NCBI RefSeq assembly: GCF_001428125.1 | Contig: NZ_LMSM01000010.1 | Span: 219,524 to 283,523 of the forward strand | Origin: Nocardioides sp. Soil774 | Lineage (GTDB): Bacteria; Actinomycetota; Actinomycetes; Propionibacteriales; Nocardioidaceae | DNA: 64,000 bases | Reading direction: 5' to 3' | In this document: positions 47,093 to 56,698 of the stretch, in pieces | How positions within the stretch are numbered: the stretch's first letter is position 1 | Layout of the letters: every line of letters starts with the position of its first letter | Notes under the pieces: generated by a model | The model's database searches: none | What the model saw: only the letters and a program-made list of their open reading frames with translations | What the model was told of the DNA's origin: nothing | Translations under genes and position numbers: made by a program

Positions 47093-49828
47093 ATGCGTCC
47101 TCTCCAGGCTCGTCTCGTCACCTTGTGCCAGCAGGTGCTGGCCCTGGGTGTCGTGCTCGTCGTCCTCACGCCCGCCTCCGGCGTGGTCTCCCTCGACATC
47201 GTCGGGGAGCACCCGGGCCGTCAGCCCGCCAGCGCCGGCGCGGCCGCGCCGGCCGAGCTGGTCTCCGCCACGGTGCCGACCACGGCGGTCACGCCGGTCG
47301 TCACCGAGGTGCCGCTGACCGGCGCCAAGGGCGGCTTCGCGGGCCTCGCCGGGCGGACGATCGCTGGCGGCGCCACCGCCTCGCGCGTGGTGAGCAAGCC
47401 GCAGGCCGTCACCGGGTTCGCCGCGATCGGCGTGACCTGGCAGCACGGCGAGGACCTCGCCGAGGACCAGATCGCGGTGCGGGTGCGCACGCGCACCGGC
47501 GACACCTGGAGCGACTGGGAGGCGCTGGAGTACCACGACGACCACGGCCCCGACGCCGGCAGCGCCGAGGCGACCAACGCCCGCCCCGGCACCGAGCCCA
47601 TGTTCGTCGGCGAGGTCGACGACGTGCAGGTGCAGGCGAGCACCGAGGGCGCGACCCTGCCCGACGACCTCTCGCTCGCGCTGGTCGACCCGGGCTCGGC
47701 GAGGACCAGCGAGACCGAGGCCCCGGCCGACAAGCCGTCGGCCGACGACCCGACCGCCTCCTACGAGCAGGACTACGCCGAGCAGGACGAGCAGCTGAAG
47801 TCCGACGGCATCAGCCTGCAGGCGGCGTACGCCAAGCAGACGGTCGCCCAGCCCACCATCTTCTCCCGCGCCCAGTGGGGCGCCGACGAGAGCATCCGCG
47901 ACAAGAGCTCGCTGCGCTACGGCACGATCAGCGCCGGCTTCGTGCACCACACGGTCAACGCCAACGACTACACCGAGGCCCAGGTGCCGGCCATCATCCG
48001 CAGCATCTACGCCTACCACGTGAAGTCCCGCGGCTGGAGCGACATCGGCTACAACTTCCTCGTCGACCGGTTCGGCCGGATCTGGGAGGGGCGCTTCGGC
48101 GGCATCGACAAGCCCGTCGTCGGCGCCCACACCCTCAACTACAACGACTACGCCTTCGCGATGTCGGCCATCGGCAACTTCGACGTCGTGCAGCCGCCCG
48201 ACGTGATGCTGCGCGCCTACGGCCAGCTCTTCGCCTGGAAGCTCTCGCTGCACGGGGTCGACCCCGCCTCGACGTCGCAGAAGGTCGGTCGCTCCACGAT
48301 GGCGGCCATCAACGGCCACCGGGACAGCCCCACGGCCGCCACCGCCTGCCCGGGCAAGTACCTCTACGCCAAGCTGCCCGTCATCCGGCAGTACGCCAGC
48401 GCGGCGGCCCCGGCGGTCCCGCCGGTCCCGCCGGTCCAGCCGATCGAGGTCTCCGAGCCCGACCCGCAGAACAACCTCGACGCCTCGCCCTACCCCGACC
48501 TGGTCGTACGTCGCGCCAGCGACGGCCGCGGCATGGTGATCCCCACGGGCGGCCTCACCTCGTTCCAGAAGCGCAGCGTGGTGGGCAAGAAGGGCTGGGA
48601 CCAGCGTGCCGACGTCCTGGTCTCGCCCGACCTCACCGGCGACTCCACGCCTGACCTGGTGACCGTCGACCGCTCGGGCAAGGTGCGCATCCGCGCCGGC
48701 CGGGGCGACGGCAAGTTCGGTGACACCGCGCGCACGATGTCGCTGCGCGGCTACTCCCTGATCACCGCGGTCGGCGACATCAACGGAGACGGCCGCAACG
48801 ACCTGGTCGCGCGCTTCAAGGGCCGGCTCACCACCCTGCTGGCCACCGGCAAGGGCGGCTTCGACCGCAAGACGACCCGCAAGGGCTACGGCAACTACCG
48901 GCAGCTCGTCGGCGCCGGCGACGTCAACGGCGACGGCCGTGCCGACCTGCTGCTGCGCACCAAGAACCGCGTCTTCCTGCAGACCGGCTACGGCACCGGG
49001 CGCTTCGCGCCGCCGAGCCGTGTGGCGGGCAGCTGGAGCGGCTACAACCGCCTCGTGGCCGGCGACTTCAACGGCGACGGCCGTCCCGACCTGGTGGCAC
49101 GTGACAGCGCCGGCAAGGTGGTCATGCTGCCCGGTCGCGGCGACGGGACGTACGGCGCCGCACTGGGCCCGGCGACCAACCTCAAGACGATGCGCTGGAT
49201 CAGCGCCGCCAACCTCGTCGGGGGCTCGGGTGCCGACCTCATCGGCGTCTCGGGCCAGCAGCTGGTCGTCGTGGCCAACCGCGACACCTTCGAGCTCGGG
49301 GCCCCCGTCGACACCGGTGTGTCGTTCGCCGGCATGGACCTGCTCCTCAACGCCGGCGACGTCGACCGCGACGGCTTCGGCGACGTGCTCGCCCGCGACA
49401 CCGCCGGTCAGCTCTGGATCTTCAGCGGCAACGGCACCGGCGCCCTGGCCCAGCCCCGGCTGGTCGGCGGCGGTTGGGGCGGCATCGCCGGCCTCGAGGC
49501 CGTCGGCGACGTCACCGGCGACGGCCTGCCGGACCTGATGGGCACCCCGGCCGGCGGACGCCTCTCGGTGTGGCGGGGCAACGGCACGCACTTCACCGCC
49601 CCCGTCCCGGTGGCCGGCCAGGTGCCGACCCGGGCCGGGCTGCCGTCCGACCTCTCGGTCTACGACTGGGTGATCGAGGTCCAGGCGGTCACGCTGAAGG
49701 GTGCGGGCGACTACATCGTGCGCGACCGTGCCAGCGGCGTGGCCTACGTCTTCCCGGGCCGTAGGTCCGGCGTCTCGCGACCGCGCCTGCTGGGCGAGGG
49801 GTTGGGGGGCTTCGACCTGGCCGGCTGA
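47093..49828 (+). CDS. Secreted PGRP-type amidase with FG-GAP-like repeats
   Basis: Exported protein of 911 residues. Residues 1-35 form a signal peptide (LVTLCQQVLALGVVLVVLTP). A variable region follows, then a PGRP/amidase_2 domain at about 255-440: AQWGADESIR, zinc His in VHHTVN, YNFLVDRFGRIWEGR, and the second His and Cys in NGHRDSPTAATACPGKY. It should cleave the MurNAc-L-Ala bond or bind peptidoglycan. The C-terminal 420 residues hold about seven repeats with the calcium-binding pattern D-x-N-G-D-G (VGDINGDGRNDL, AGDVNGDGRADL), giving a beta-propeller. ATG 47093 is the first good start. From memory a PGRP amidase lies beside glf in mycobacteria (Rv3811). Confidence 0.88.
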   Translation: MRPLQARLVTLCQQVLALGVVLVVLTPASGVVSLDIVGEHPGRQPASAGAAAPAELVSATVPTTAVTPVVTEVPLTGAKGGFAGLAGRTIAGGATASRVVSKPQAVTGFAAIGVTWQHGEDLAEDQIAVRVRTRTGDTWSDWEALEYHDDHGPDAGSAEATNARPGTEPMFVGEVDDVQVQASTEGATLPDDLSLALVDPGSARTSETEAPADKPSADDPTASYEQDYAEQDEQLKSDGISLQAAYAKQTVAQPTIFSRAQWGADESIRDKSSLRYGTISAGFVHHTVNANDYTEAQVPAIIRSIYAYHVKSRGWSDIGYNFLVDRFGRIWEGRFGGIDKPVVGAHTLNYNDYAFAMSAIGNFDVVQPPDVMLRAYGQLFAWKLSLHGVDPASTSQKVGRSTMAAINGHRDSPTAATACPGKYLYAKLPVIRQYASAAAPAVPPVPPVQPIEVSEPDPQNNLDASPYPDLVVRRASDGRGMVIPTGGLTSFQKRSVVGKKGWDQRADVLVSPDLTGDSTPDLVTVDRSGKVRIRAGRGDGKFGDTARTMSLRGYSLITAVGDINGDGRNDLVARFKGRLTTLLATGKGGFDRKTTRKGYGNYRQLVGAGDVNGDGRADLLLRTKNRVFLQTGYGTGRFAPPSRVAGSWSGYNRLVAGDFNGDGRPDLVARDSAGKVVMLPGRGDGTYGAALGPATNLKTMRWISAANLVGGSGADLIGVSGQQLVVVANRDTFELGAPVDTGVSFAGMDLLLNAGDVDRDGFGDVLARDTAGQLWIFSGNGTGALAQPRLVGGGWGGIAGLEAVGDVTGDGLPDLMGTPAGGRLSVWRGNGTHFTAPVPVAGQVPTRAGLPSDLSVYDWVIEVQAVTLKGAGDYIVRDRASGVAYVFPGRRSGVSRPRLLGEGLGGFDLAG

Positions 49829-49859
49829 CGGCACAGGCGGATGCAGTGGGACAGCGCGA

Positions 49860-50591
49860 TCAGGCCCGCGCGGTCGCCCGCTCGGCGTCGTGGACGTCGT
49901 CGAGGCGAGCGGGGTCGGGGTTGCGCACGAGGACCAGCGAGCCTCCTCGTCTGAGGGGCTCGGTGAAGGTGGCCGTTCCTGGTGGGGAAGCCGGGTCGGC
50001 CACCGACAGAAGACGGCCGCCGTCGGTGAGAGAGCTCCCGACGGCGGCCGTCAGGTCGTCCGGCTGTCGGCCGGCGGCGAAGAGCTCGCCCTGGGTCAGG
50101 GTGTCGGTGGCGGCGTCGTCCGCGGTGGGCGGGTCCCACGCCACGAAGCCGTCGGGCTGGCCCCAGATCTCCACGCCGACGTCCAGGACGCCACCGGGCA
50201 GCGGGTCGGTGAACCGGGTGCCGAGCGGGCGCAGGCTGCAGGCGAGCACAGGCATCTGTGCAGCACGCGGGGCCCAGGTGTCCAGCGAGTCCGGGCCGCA
50301 CACCACCGCGTCGGGGTCGTCCGAGGTCGTCACCCGCAGGCCCACCGTCCAGGCAGCACCGAGGAAGACCGTCGAGAGCCAGTGCGGTGGCAGGTCGATG
50401 CGCAGCGACATGCCGCGCTCGAGGTCGACTCCGTCGGTCAGGAGACCGGCGGCCTTGGCCACCCAGTTGGCGTACGTCGTCACCGACAGCTCGACGCGCT
50501 CGTCGGTGGCGTGGTCGTAGAAGGTGACCAGCGGGCGCCCGGGGTCACGCCGGAGCTGCGCGGCGAGCACGTCGGCGAAGGTGTCCATCAT
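49860..50591 (-). CDS. TIGR03089 family protein (AMP-binding-like, truncated fold)
   Basis: Protein of 243 residues resembling the N-terminal part of acyl-AMP ligases, the actinobacterial TIGR03089 group. The start (TFADVLAAQLRRDPGRPLVTFYDHATDERVEL), followed by VTTYANWVAKAAGLLTDGV and RIDLPPHWLSTVFLGAAWTVGL, is the substrate-entry half of the ANL fold. The ATP-binding P-loop and the C-terminal lid are missing, so it cannot adenylate in the usual way. It follows the DUF3105 gene by 18 nt and ends the cofD-cofE side of this region. Function is unknown. Confidence 0.75.
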   Translation of the reverse strand: MMDTFADVLAAQLRRDPGRPLVTFYDHATDERVELSVTTYANWVAKAAGLLTDGVDLERGMSLRIDLPPHWLSTVFLGAAWTVGLRVTTSDDPDAVVCGPDSLDTWAPRAAQMPVLACSLRPLGTRFTDPLPGGVLDVGVEIWGQPDGFVAWDPPTADDAATDTLTQGELFAAGRQPDDLTAAVGSSLTDGGRLLSVADPASPPGTATFTEPLRRGGSLVLVRNPDPARLDDVHDAERATARA

Positions 50592-50609
50592 GACCGGACC
50601 GACGCCGGC

Positions 50610-51347
50610 TCAGACCGCGTTGGGCTCGGGGGAGTCCATGTAGGGGTACTCCTCCATGAAGGTCTCCAGCGCGGCACCACTCACGTCGGAGCAGTACTGC
50701 CAGACGCCGACCTGCTTCTCCGGGTCGGTCTCGCCGGCGCCGCCGACGGACCAGTGGGTGAAGGCGACGTGCTGGCCCTTCGGGAACGCCTTGCCGTCCT
50801 TGGAGGTCCACGGCACGGCCTTGAACTTGTCGCGGTAGTTGGTGGTGCCCTGGAGCTTGGAGGCGATGCCGCGCAGCTCGTCCATCTTGTCGCCGTCATC
50901 GGCGATGGTCTCGTCGTACCACAGGATCGTGAAGCCGTGCTCGAGGTTGTGCACCAGCTCGCCGAGGTCGGGACGGTCGGAGGCCATGTAGAGCTTGCGG
51001 TCCATCGAGTCCCACATGTTCCAGTGCTGGCCGAAGGCGGGGGGCGCGTCCGGGTAGCTCATGGGGGTGCCGACGTCGACGTGGTCCTGGTTGCCCGTGG
51101 CCTTCTTGGTCGTCACCTTCTGGCACGCCGACGCCTTGGCGCCGATCTCGGAGAGGGAGTCCGAGGAGTAGGCACGCAGGTCGTACCAGTCCTTGACCGG
51201 CTTGTAGGCGGCCGCAGCGATGATCACGACGGCGACGAGCACGCACACGCCGATGATCGCCATGCCGCGCCGGTTCTCGGAGCGCGACTGCTGGGAGCGG
51301 ATGGAGTCGATGACCGCCTGACGGTCGGTCTTTGCCTGCTTGGCCAC
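50610..51347 (-). CDS. DUF3105 membrane-anchored protein
   Basis: Protein of 245 residues with a charged cytoplasmic head, one helix at about residues 28-48 (MAIIGVCVLVAVVIIAAAAY) and an extracellular DUF3105 domain. That domain contains YPDAPPAFGQHWNMWDSMDRKLY, the histidine in LVHNLEHGFTILWYDE, and VAFTHWSVG. The conserved His residues (QHW, HNLEHG, FTHW) suggest a metal site, but function is not known. GTG 51347 is chosen from the start of the basic head; 50 nt separate it from cofE upstream and 18 nt from the TIGR03089 gene downstream. Confidence 0.8.
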   Translation of the reverse strand: MAKQAKTDRQAVIDSIRSQQSRSENRRGMAIIGVCVLVAVVIIAAAAYKPVKDWYDLRAYSSDSLSEIGAKASACQKVTTKKATGNQDHVDVGTPMSYPDAPPAFGQHWNMWDSMDRKLYMASDRPDLGELVHNLEHGFTILWYDETIADDGDKMDELRGIASKLQGTTNYRDKFKAVPWTSKDGKAFPKGQHVAFTHWSVGGAGETDPEKQVGVWQYCSDVSGAALETFMEEYPYMDSPEPNAV

Positions 51348-51397
51348 GGTGCTCGGTGTCTCTCGGTCGGTGGAACTGCGGTCTGCGCTGGCAGAGT

Positions 51398-52312
51398 CTA
51401 CGTAGTCGACGGTGATCCCTCGCACACCCGGTCCCAGTCCTCCACCCGCCAGCCGTGGGCGAAGCACAGCGCCGCCACCGCGGTCCGGTCGTCCGGGCGG
51501 GGCAGGTGGGCGATCGCTGAGGCGAGCTCGTCGGCGGGGGCCGGCGCGCCGAAGGGCACGCGGTCGCCGTCCGCGCCCGCCAGCGCACGTACGACGGCCT
51601 CCCGCGCGCCCCACCCGAACATGTCCGCGCCGTCGGGGCGCACGAGTGCCGCGGCACCGGGCCCGTCGTCACCGGGGGGCAGCACGAGGTCGGCCCGGCC
51701 GCGCACCACGGCCACCGGGCGGGCGCCGAGCTTGCCCTGGGCGAGCTCCGCGGCCCCCGCGAGCTCGTCGGCGACCGCCGGGAGCGTGACGACGAGGGGG
51801 TTGCCGTGCGCGTCGGTGCGTCCGGCGAAGTCCTGCGCCACCACGAGGCCCGCGGCGCCGATCGCGATGTCGGTCTGTCCCTCGCGCCAGGCGCGCCCGG
51901 CCGTGTCGGTCACGACGACGCCCACGTTGACCCCGGCCCGGGCCGCGAGCTCGCGCCGCAGCGCCCGGGCCGAGGCGTCCGGGTCGAGCGGGAGCAGCAC
52001 GACCGAGCCCACCGCGACGTTGGACGCGTCGACGCCCGCCGCGGCCATGGTCAGGCCGAGGCGGTGCCGCACGATGCGGGTCGCGCCGCGCCGAGCCACC
52101 ACGCGCACCGACTCCTCGTCGATCGCCTCCTCGCGCCCACCCGTGCGGGTGCGGCCCTCGGCCTTGCTGACCACCTTGCTCGTCACGCACACCACGTCGC
52201 CGTCGGCCAGCTCCGACCCGCCGCCGAGGACGTCGAGGAGCAGCCCGGCGAGGTCGTCGCCCGCCCGCACCTCCGGCACCCCATCGGGGGCCCACACCTC
52301 GATCCGGGTCAT
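51398..52312 (-). CDS. cofE: Coenzyme F420-0:L-glutamate ligase (CofE/FbiB N-domain)
   Basis: Adds gamma-linked glutamates to F420-0. It is 304 residues long. GTP and metal region: [16 protein letters not shown] near residue 40, then [18 protein letters not shown] and [21 protein letters not shown]. Mycobacterial FbiB is about 150 residues longer, with a C-terminal FMN nitroreductase-like domain that reduces dehydro-F420; that domain is absent. The C-terminal 60 residues here ([15 protein letters not shown] onwards) are a short helical addition. Its ATG overlaps the cofD stop (ATGA). Confidence 0.9.
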   Translation of the reverse strand: MTRIEVWAPDGVPEVRAGDDLAGLLLDVLGGGSELADGDVVCVTSKVVSKAEGRTRTGGREEAIDEESVRVVARRGATRIVRHRLGLTMAAAGVDASNVAVGSVVLLPLDPDASARALRRELAARAGVNVGVVVTDTAGRAWREGQTDIAIGAAGLVVAQDFAGRTDAHGNPLVVTLPAVADELAGAAELAQGKLGARPVAVVRGRADLVLPPGDDGPGAAALVRPDGADMFGWGAREAVVRALAGADGDRVPFGAPAPADELASAIAHLPRPDDRTAVAALCFAHGWRVEDWDRVCEGSPSTT

Positions 52313-53352
52313 GTTCGAAGGCCCGCGACGAGCTCGACGGCAGCGGCGGCCATCGCGGCGGTCGCGTCGTGGTCGCTCATCATGAGCGGCACGGCCCGCG
52401 CGAGGACGCCCGCCTCCTCGAGCCGGGGCAGCTGCTCGGCGTCGCGGGTGTCGAGGAGCCAGCCGTCGACCACCCCGCCGCGCGAGCGCGCGCCGTAGTG
52501 GAGCCCGACGGCCGCTGCGCTGACCTCCACGCCGATGCTGGTGAGCATCTGCTGCGCCATGCCGTGCACGTGGGTGGGGCCGACGATGGGGGAGACGCCG
52601 ACGACCGGCGCGGGGGTCGACCGCACGGCGGCGCGGATGCCAGGCACGCCGAGGATGGTGCCCACCGACACCACGGGGTTGGAGGGCGGCAGCACGACGA
52701 GGTCGGCCGTGGCGATCGCGTCGAGCACGCCGGGTGCCGGCGTGGCGGCGTCCTGCCCGACGGCGAGCACGGTCTCGGCGGGCACCGCCGCGTGCAGGCG
52801 CACCCAGTACTCCTGGAAGTGGACCACCCGGCGTCCGCTCGGGCTGTCGGCGTCGGCGATCGCGACGTGCGTCTCGACGCGGTCGTCGCTCATCGGCAGC
52901 AGCCGCACCTGCCGGCCGTGCAGCGGCTCGAGCCAGCGGCGGCACAGTGCCTCGGTGACCTGCGAGAGGGTGAAGCCGGCCTCGAGCATCTGGGTGCGGA
53001 CGAGGTGGGTGGCGATGTCGCGGTCGCCGAGCCCGAACCACGTCGGCTCGACGCCGTAGGCCTCGAGCTCGGTCTTCGCGCTCCAGGTCTCCTGGCTGCG
53101 GCCCCAGCCGCGCTCGACGTCGATGCCCTCGCCCAGGGTGTACATGACGGTGTCGAGGTCGGGGCAGACCTTGAGGCCGTGGATCCACCAGTCGTCGGCG
53201 GTGTTGGCCACGACGGTGACCTGCGTGTCGGGGGAGCCCCCGGGCACCGCGCCGGTGCGCAGGCCGTGCAGGAGGCCCTGCAGGAAGCGTGCCCCGCCGA
53301 CCCCTCCGGACAGGACGGTGATACGGCTGAGCGTGAGCGGGGATGATGGCAT
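52309..53352 (-). CDS. cofD: 2-phospho-L-lactate (or phosphoenolpyruvate) transferase
   Basis: Transferase of 347 residues (CofD/FbiA) joining the activated LPPG or EPPG donor to the deazaflavin Fo, giving F420-0 or its dehydro form. [14 protein letters not shown] near residue 14, then [25 protein letters not shown] near 50 are signatures of the Fo/donor pocket. [20 protein letters not shown] near 225 and GVSPIVGP complete the family. The ATG at 53352 is divergent from whiB2. From memory the pair fbiA-whiB2 is also divergent in mycobacteria (Rv3261/Rv3260c). Confidence 0.93.
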   Translation of the reverse strand: MPSSPLTLSRITVLSGGVGGARFLQGLLHGLRTGAVPGGSPDTQVTVVANTADDWWIHGLKVCPDLDTVMYTLGEGIDVERGWGRSQETWSAKTELEAYGVEPTWFGLGDRDIATHLVRTQMLEAGFTLSQVTEALCRRWLEPLHGRQVRLLPMSDDRVETHVAIADADSPSGRRVVHFQEYWVRLHAAVPAETVLAVGQDAATPAPGVLDAIATADLVVLPPSNPVVSVGTILGVPGIRAAVRSTPAPVVGVSPIVGPTHVHGMAQQMLTSIGVEVSAAAVGLHYGARSRGGVVDGWLLDTRDAEQLPRLEEAGVLARAVPLMMSDHDATAAMAAAAVELVAGLRT

Positions 53353-53396
53353 AGGAACAGCCTGCCCGAAGGGGAATGGCTATATCAGATCCGGGC

Positions 53397-53426
53397 TTGA
53401 CTTCACGCGTACGACAGGCATGTAAT
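53397..53426 (+). promoter_or_regulatory. Possible promoter of the whiB2-type gene
   Basis: TTGACT (53397-53402), an 18-bp spacer and TGTAAT (53421-53426) resemble a sigma-70-type promoter. It would leave a 5' leader of about 40 nt with an AAGG ribosome site. The second base of the -10 is off consensus, so the call is modest. Confidence 0.45.
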
Positions 53427-53474
53427 TCCCACAGTGTCGTTCAGCTTGAGCCAGGGTCGAAAGGGCGTACGGAC

Positions 53475-53732
53475 ATGAGAGCAGAACTGTTTCTCCTCGA
53501 GCCCGAGGGCGAGGAGTTCGGGTGGCAGGACCGCGCACTGTGCGCGCAGACGGACCCCGAGGCGTTCTTCCCCGAGAAGGGCGGCTCCACGCGTGAGGCC
53601 AAGAAGGTCTGCCTCACCTGCGAGGTCCGCGACGACTGCCTCGAGTACGCGTTGATGAACGACGAGCGCTTCGGCATCTGGGGCGGGCTGTCCGAGCGTG
53701 AGCGCCGCAAGCTGAAGAAGCGCGCCGTCTGA
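53475..53732 (+). CDS. whiB2: WhiB-family regulator (WhiB2/WhmD-like)
   Basis: Iron-sulfur transcription factor of 85 residues. The four cluster cysteines are in ALCAQT and VCLTCEVRDDC (C-x2-C-x5-C), followed by the WhiB turn GIWGG and the basic C-terminal SERERRKLKKR that contacts DNA. WhiB2/WhmD controls septation and cell division in mycobacteria and sporulating actinobacteria. The ATG at 53475 follows a weak AAGGGC site; the longer open frame is rejected because it adds non-conserved sequence. Assignment to the WhiB2 subgroup rests mainly on the cofD neighbourhood. Confidence 0.9.
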   Translation: MRAELFLLEPEGEEFGWQDRALCAQTDPEAFFPEKGGSTREAKKVCLTCEVRDDCLEYALMNDERFGIWGGLSERERRKLKKRAV

Positions 53733-53785
53733 GGCGGTCCGCTCGCCGTTTTCGAGCGGCACCGAGCGCTCGCTAAGGTGCTCCG

Positions 53786-56698
53786 GTGTCCGTCACCGCG
53801 CTCCTCGTCACCCATGACGGGGCGAGGTGGCTCCCAGCAGTTCTCGCTGGTCTGACCGGGCAGACCCTCCCGGTGGACCGCGTCGTGGCGGTCGACACCA
53901 CCAGCCGCGACGACAGCGTCGACCTCGTGCGCGACGCCCTCGACCGTGCTGGCCTGGACGGCTCGCGGGCCCTCGTCGACGTCGTCCCCGGCTCGACGAG
54001 CTATCCCGCCGCCGTGCGTCACGGCCTCGGCCTGGCCCCGGCCGACCCCGCCGCCGGTGATGCGGAGTGGGTGTGGCTGCTCCACGACGACAGCAACCCC
54101 GACCCGTCCGCGCTGGCCGAGCTCCTCTCGGCCGCCGAGGCGCACCCCGAGGCCGCCGTCCTCGGGCCCAAGCTGCGCGAGTGGCCCTCGCTGCGACGCC
54201 TGCTCGAGGTCGGCCTGACGATCACCGGCACCGGCCACCGCGAGACCGGTCTGGAGCGCGGGGAGTACGACCAGGGCCAGCACGACGCCGTGCGCGAGGT
54301 GCTGGCGGTCAACACCGCCGGCATGCTCGTGCGCCGCTCGGTGCTGGAGGCGCTGGGCGGGCTCGACGAGGAGCTGCCGATCTTCGGCAACGACATCGAC
54401 TTCGGGTGGCGCGCCGCGCTCGCCGGGCACCGCACCCTCGTGGTGCCCCAGGCCGTGGTCTTCCACGCCGAGGCGGCGCATCGCGGCCTGCGACGTACGC
54501 CGCTCACCGGCCGCCACACGCACTACCAGGAGCGCCGTGCGGCGCTGTTCACCTCGCTGGCCAACGTGTCGTCGCGGGCCCTGCCCTGGCACTACGTCCG
54601 CCTGTTCATGGGCTCGCTGCTGCGGGTCGTCGGCTACCTCGCGGTGCGCTCGGTGGGCGAGGCGCTCGACGAGCTCGCCGCGACGCTCTCGGTGCACGGC
54701 CGGCCGCGACAGCTGCTGGCCGCGCGGCGCGAGCGTGCCGAGCGACGGGTGGGGGAGCCGGCCGACGTCCGGTCGCTGCTGGCGCCGGCGTGGCTGCCCT
54801 ACCGGCACGGCCTCGACTTCGTCACCGACCTGGCCTCGGCCGCGACCAGCCAGGCCGCCGACGTCGCCGAGCGCCGCCGGCTCGCCCGCACGCCCGACGC
54901 CGTGCCGGCGGGCCGTGACCAGCGGCGCGGGTCGGCCGAGGACGACGAGGAGGCCTACCTCACCGACACCGGCCTCGTGGCGCGGTTCTTCACCAACCCG
55001 GTGGCCGTGGTGATGGTGCTGTTCGGCATCCTCGCGCTCCTCGCGGCCCGCGAGGCCTTCGGCTCGATCACCGGCGGCGCACTGTCGCCCGTGCCGGCCG
55101 AGGCCGGCGACTGGTGGCGCCTGCACACCACCACGTGGCACCCGCTCGGGACCGGCACCGACGTGCCCGCGCCCGCCTACGTCCTGCCCTTCGCCCTGGC
55201 CGCCTCCCTGCTGCTCGGCCACACCGGGGCCGTCGTCTCGGGGCTCATGCTGCTCGCGGTGCCCATCTCCGCCTGGGGCGCCTGGCGTCTGCTCAAGGTG
55301 GTCGGTCACCTCGTCGACCCGCGCGGACTGCCGCGCTGGCTGGTGGTCTGGGGCGCACTGACGTACGCCCTGGTGCCGGCCGCCTCGGGCGCCTGGGCCG
55401 AGGGTCGCTTCGGCACCGTCGCCGTCGCCGCGCTGCTCCCGTGGGCGGCGCACGCCGCGCTCGGCTTCGTCGACCCCGACCGCGACCGGCGGTGGCGTGC
55501 GGCGTGGCGCACCGCGCTCCTGCTCGCCCTCGGCGCCGCCTTCGTGCCGGGGTTCTGGCTCTTCGCGCTGCTCGCGACCACCGTCGTGCTGGGCGCTGCC
55601 GCCGTCATCTCGCCGCGGCTGCTGCGCGAGCGTGACAGCTGGGGCCCGCCGGTGGTGGCCGTCGCCGCCACGCCGCTGCTCCTCGCCCCGTGGCTGCTCC
55701 CGCTCCTCACCACCGGCTCGGCCTCCGGTCTCATGCTCGAGGCCGGCCGGCTCACCGTGGACCAGGTCACCTTCACGGGCCTGCTGACCGGCCGGCTCAA
55801 CGACCTCGGCGCGCCCGGCTGGCTCGGGGTGGTGCTCGGCGTGCTCGCGGTCGCGGCCCTTCTGCCGCGGCGCACGCGGGTGGCGGTCGTGATCTGCTGG
55901 CTGGTCGCGCTCGCCGCGGCCGTCGTCTCCGGGGTGCTCGCCCACGTCTCGCTCGACCTGCCCGCGGTGACCACCCGTCCCAGCCTGGGCCTGTTCACCG
56001 TCATCCTGCAGGGCACCGCGGTCGTCGCGGTCGTGCTCGGCGCCGACGCCTACCTGCGCCGCCTCGAGGAGCACCACCCCGTGTGGCAGCGCGCCCTGGC
56101 CGGGGCCCTCGCGGTCGTGGCGGCAGCCGTCCCGCTGGGCGGGCTGGCCTGGTGGCTCACCACTCCCGACAACGCGATGACGCGCGACGCGGAGACGACC
56201 GTGCCGGTCTACATGGAGCAGAGCTCGCTGCTCGGCGAGGAGCACGGCGTGCTCGTCGTCGGCGGCTCGGTCGAGGACGGCATCACCTATCGCATCCGCC
56301 GCGACGACGGCACCACGGTGGGCGAGGACGAGATCCTCACCCTCGCCGACGAGGACACCGCGCTGACCGCCGACGTGCAGGCACTCGTGTCGGCCCCGAC
56401 ACCTGCCGTGGTGGCCTCGCTGGGCGAGCGCGGCGTGGAGTACGTCGTCCTCGCCTCGCCCGCGGACGGCCGCGTGTCCTCCCTGCTCGACGCGACCGCC
56501 GGGCTCGAGCAGGCCAGCGCCGAGGACCGCACCACGCGCGCCTGGCACGTCGACCGTCCCCTCGACGCCGCCGCCCTCGACGGTCCGAGCCCGTGGTGGC
56601 GCACCGCGCTGCTGGTCGTCCAGGGCCTGGCGATCCTGGCCGCCCTCGTCCTCGCCGCACCGACCGTGCGCCGCGCGCGTGAGGGGAGGTCGGCGTGA
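53786..56698 (+). CDS. Large GT2 glycosyltransferase with polytopic membrane domain
   Basis: Membrane protein of 970 residues. Residues 1-260 are a GT2 domain: ALLVTHDGARWLPAVLAGL, VVAVDTTSRDDSVDL, the acidic LLHDDSNPD near 100 and FGNDIDFGWRAALAG near 205. The rest holds roughly a dozen hydrophobic segments and an external C-terminal portion before a last helix near 945. This layout is seen in actinobacterial membrane glycosyltransferases, but acceptor and sugar are unknown. The GTG at 53786 lies 6 nt after TAAGGT (53774-53779). It is coupled to the DUF5719 gene through GTGA. Confidence 0.83.
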   Translation: MSVTALLVTHDGARWLPAVLAGLTGQTLPVDRVVAVDTTSRDDSVDLVRDALDRAGLDGSRALVDVVPGSTSYPAAVRHGLGLAPADPAAGDAEWVWLLHDDSNPDPSALAELLSAAEAHPEAAVLGPKLREWPSLRRLLEVGLTITGTGHRETGLERGEYDQGQHDAVREVLAVNTAGMLVRRSVLEALGGLDEELPIFGNDIDFGWRAALAGHRTLVVPQAVVFHAEAAHRGLRRTPLTGRHTHYQERRAALFTSLANVSSRALPWHYVRLFMGSLLRVVGYLAVRSVGEALDELAATLSVHGRPRQLLAARRERAERRVGEPADVRSLLAPAWLPYRHGLDFVTDLASAATSQAADVAERRRLARTPDAVPAGRDQRRGSAEDDEEAYLTDTGLVARFFTNPVAVVMVLFGILALLAAREAFGSITGGALSPVPAEAGDWWRLHTTTWHPLGTGTDVPAPAYVLPFALAASLLLGHTGAVVSGLMLLAVPISAWGAWRLLKVVGHLVDPRGLPRWLVVWGALTYALVPAASGAWAEGRFGTVAVAALLPWAAHAALGFVDPDRDRRWRAAWRTALLLALGAAFVPGFWLFALLATTVVLGAAAVISPRLLRERDSWGPPVVAVAATPLLLAPWLLPLLTTGSASGLMLEAGRLTVDQVTFTGLLTGRLNDLGAPGWLGVVLGVLAVAALLPRRTRVAVVICWLVALAAAVVSGVLAHVSLDLPAVTTRPSLGLFTVILQGTAVVAVVLGADAYLRRLEEHHPVWQRALAGALAVVAAAVPLGGLAWWLTTPDNAMTRDAETTVPVYMEQSSLLGEEHGVLVVGGSVEDGITYRIRRDDGTTVGEDEILTLADEDTALTADVQALVSAPTPAVVASLGERGVEYVVLASPADGRVSSLLDATAGLEQASAEDRTTRAWHVDRPLDAAALDGPSPWWRTALLVVQGLAILAALVLAAPTVRRAREGRSA

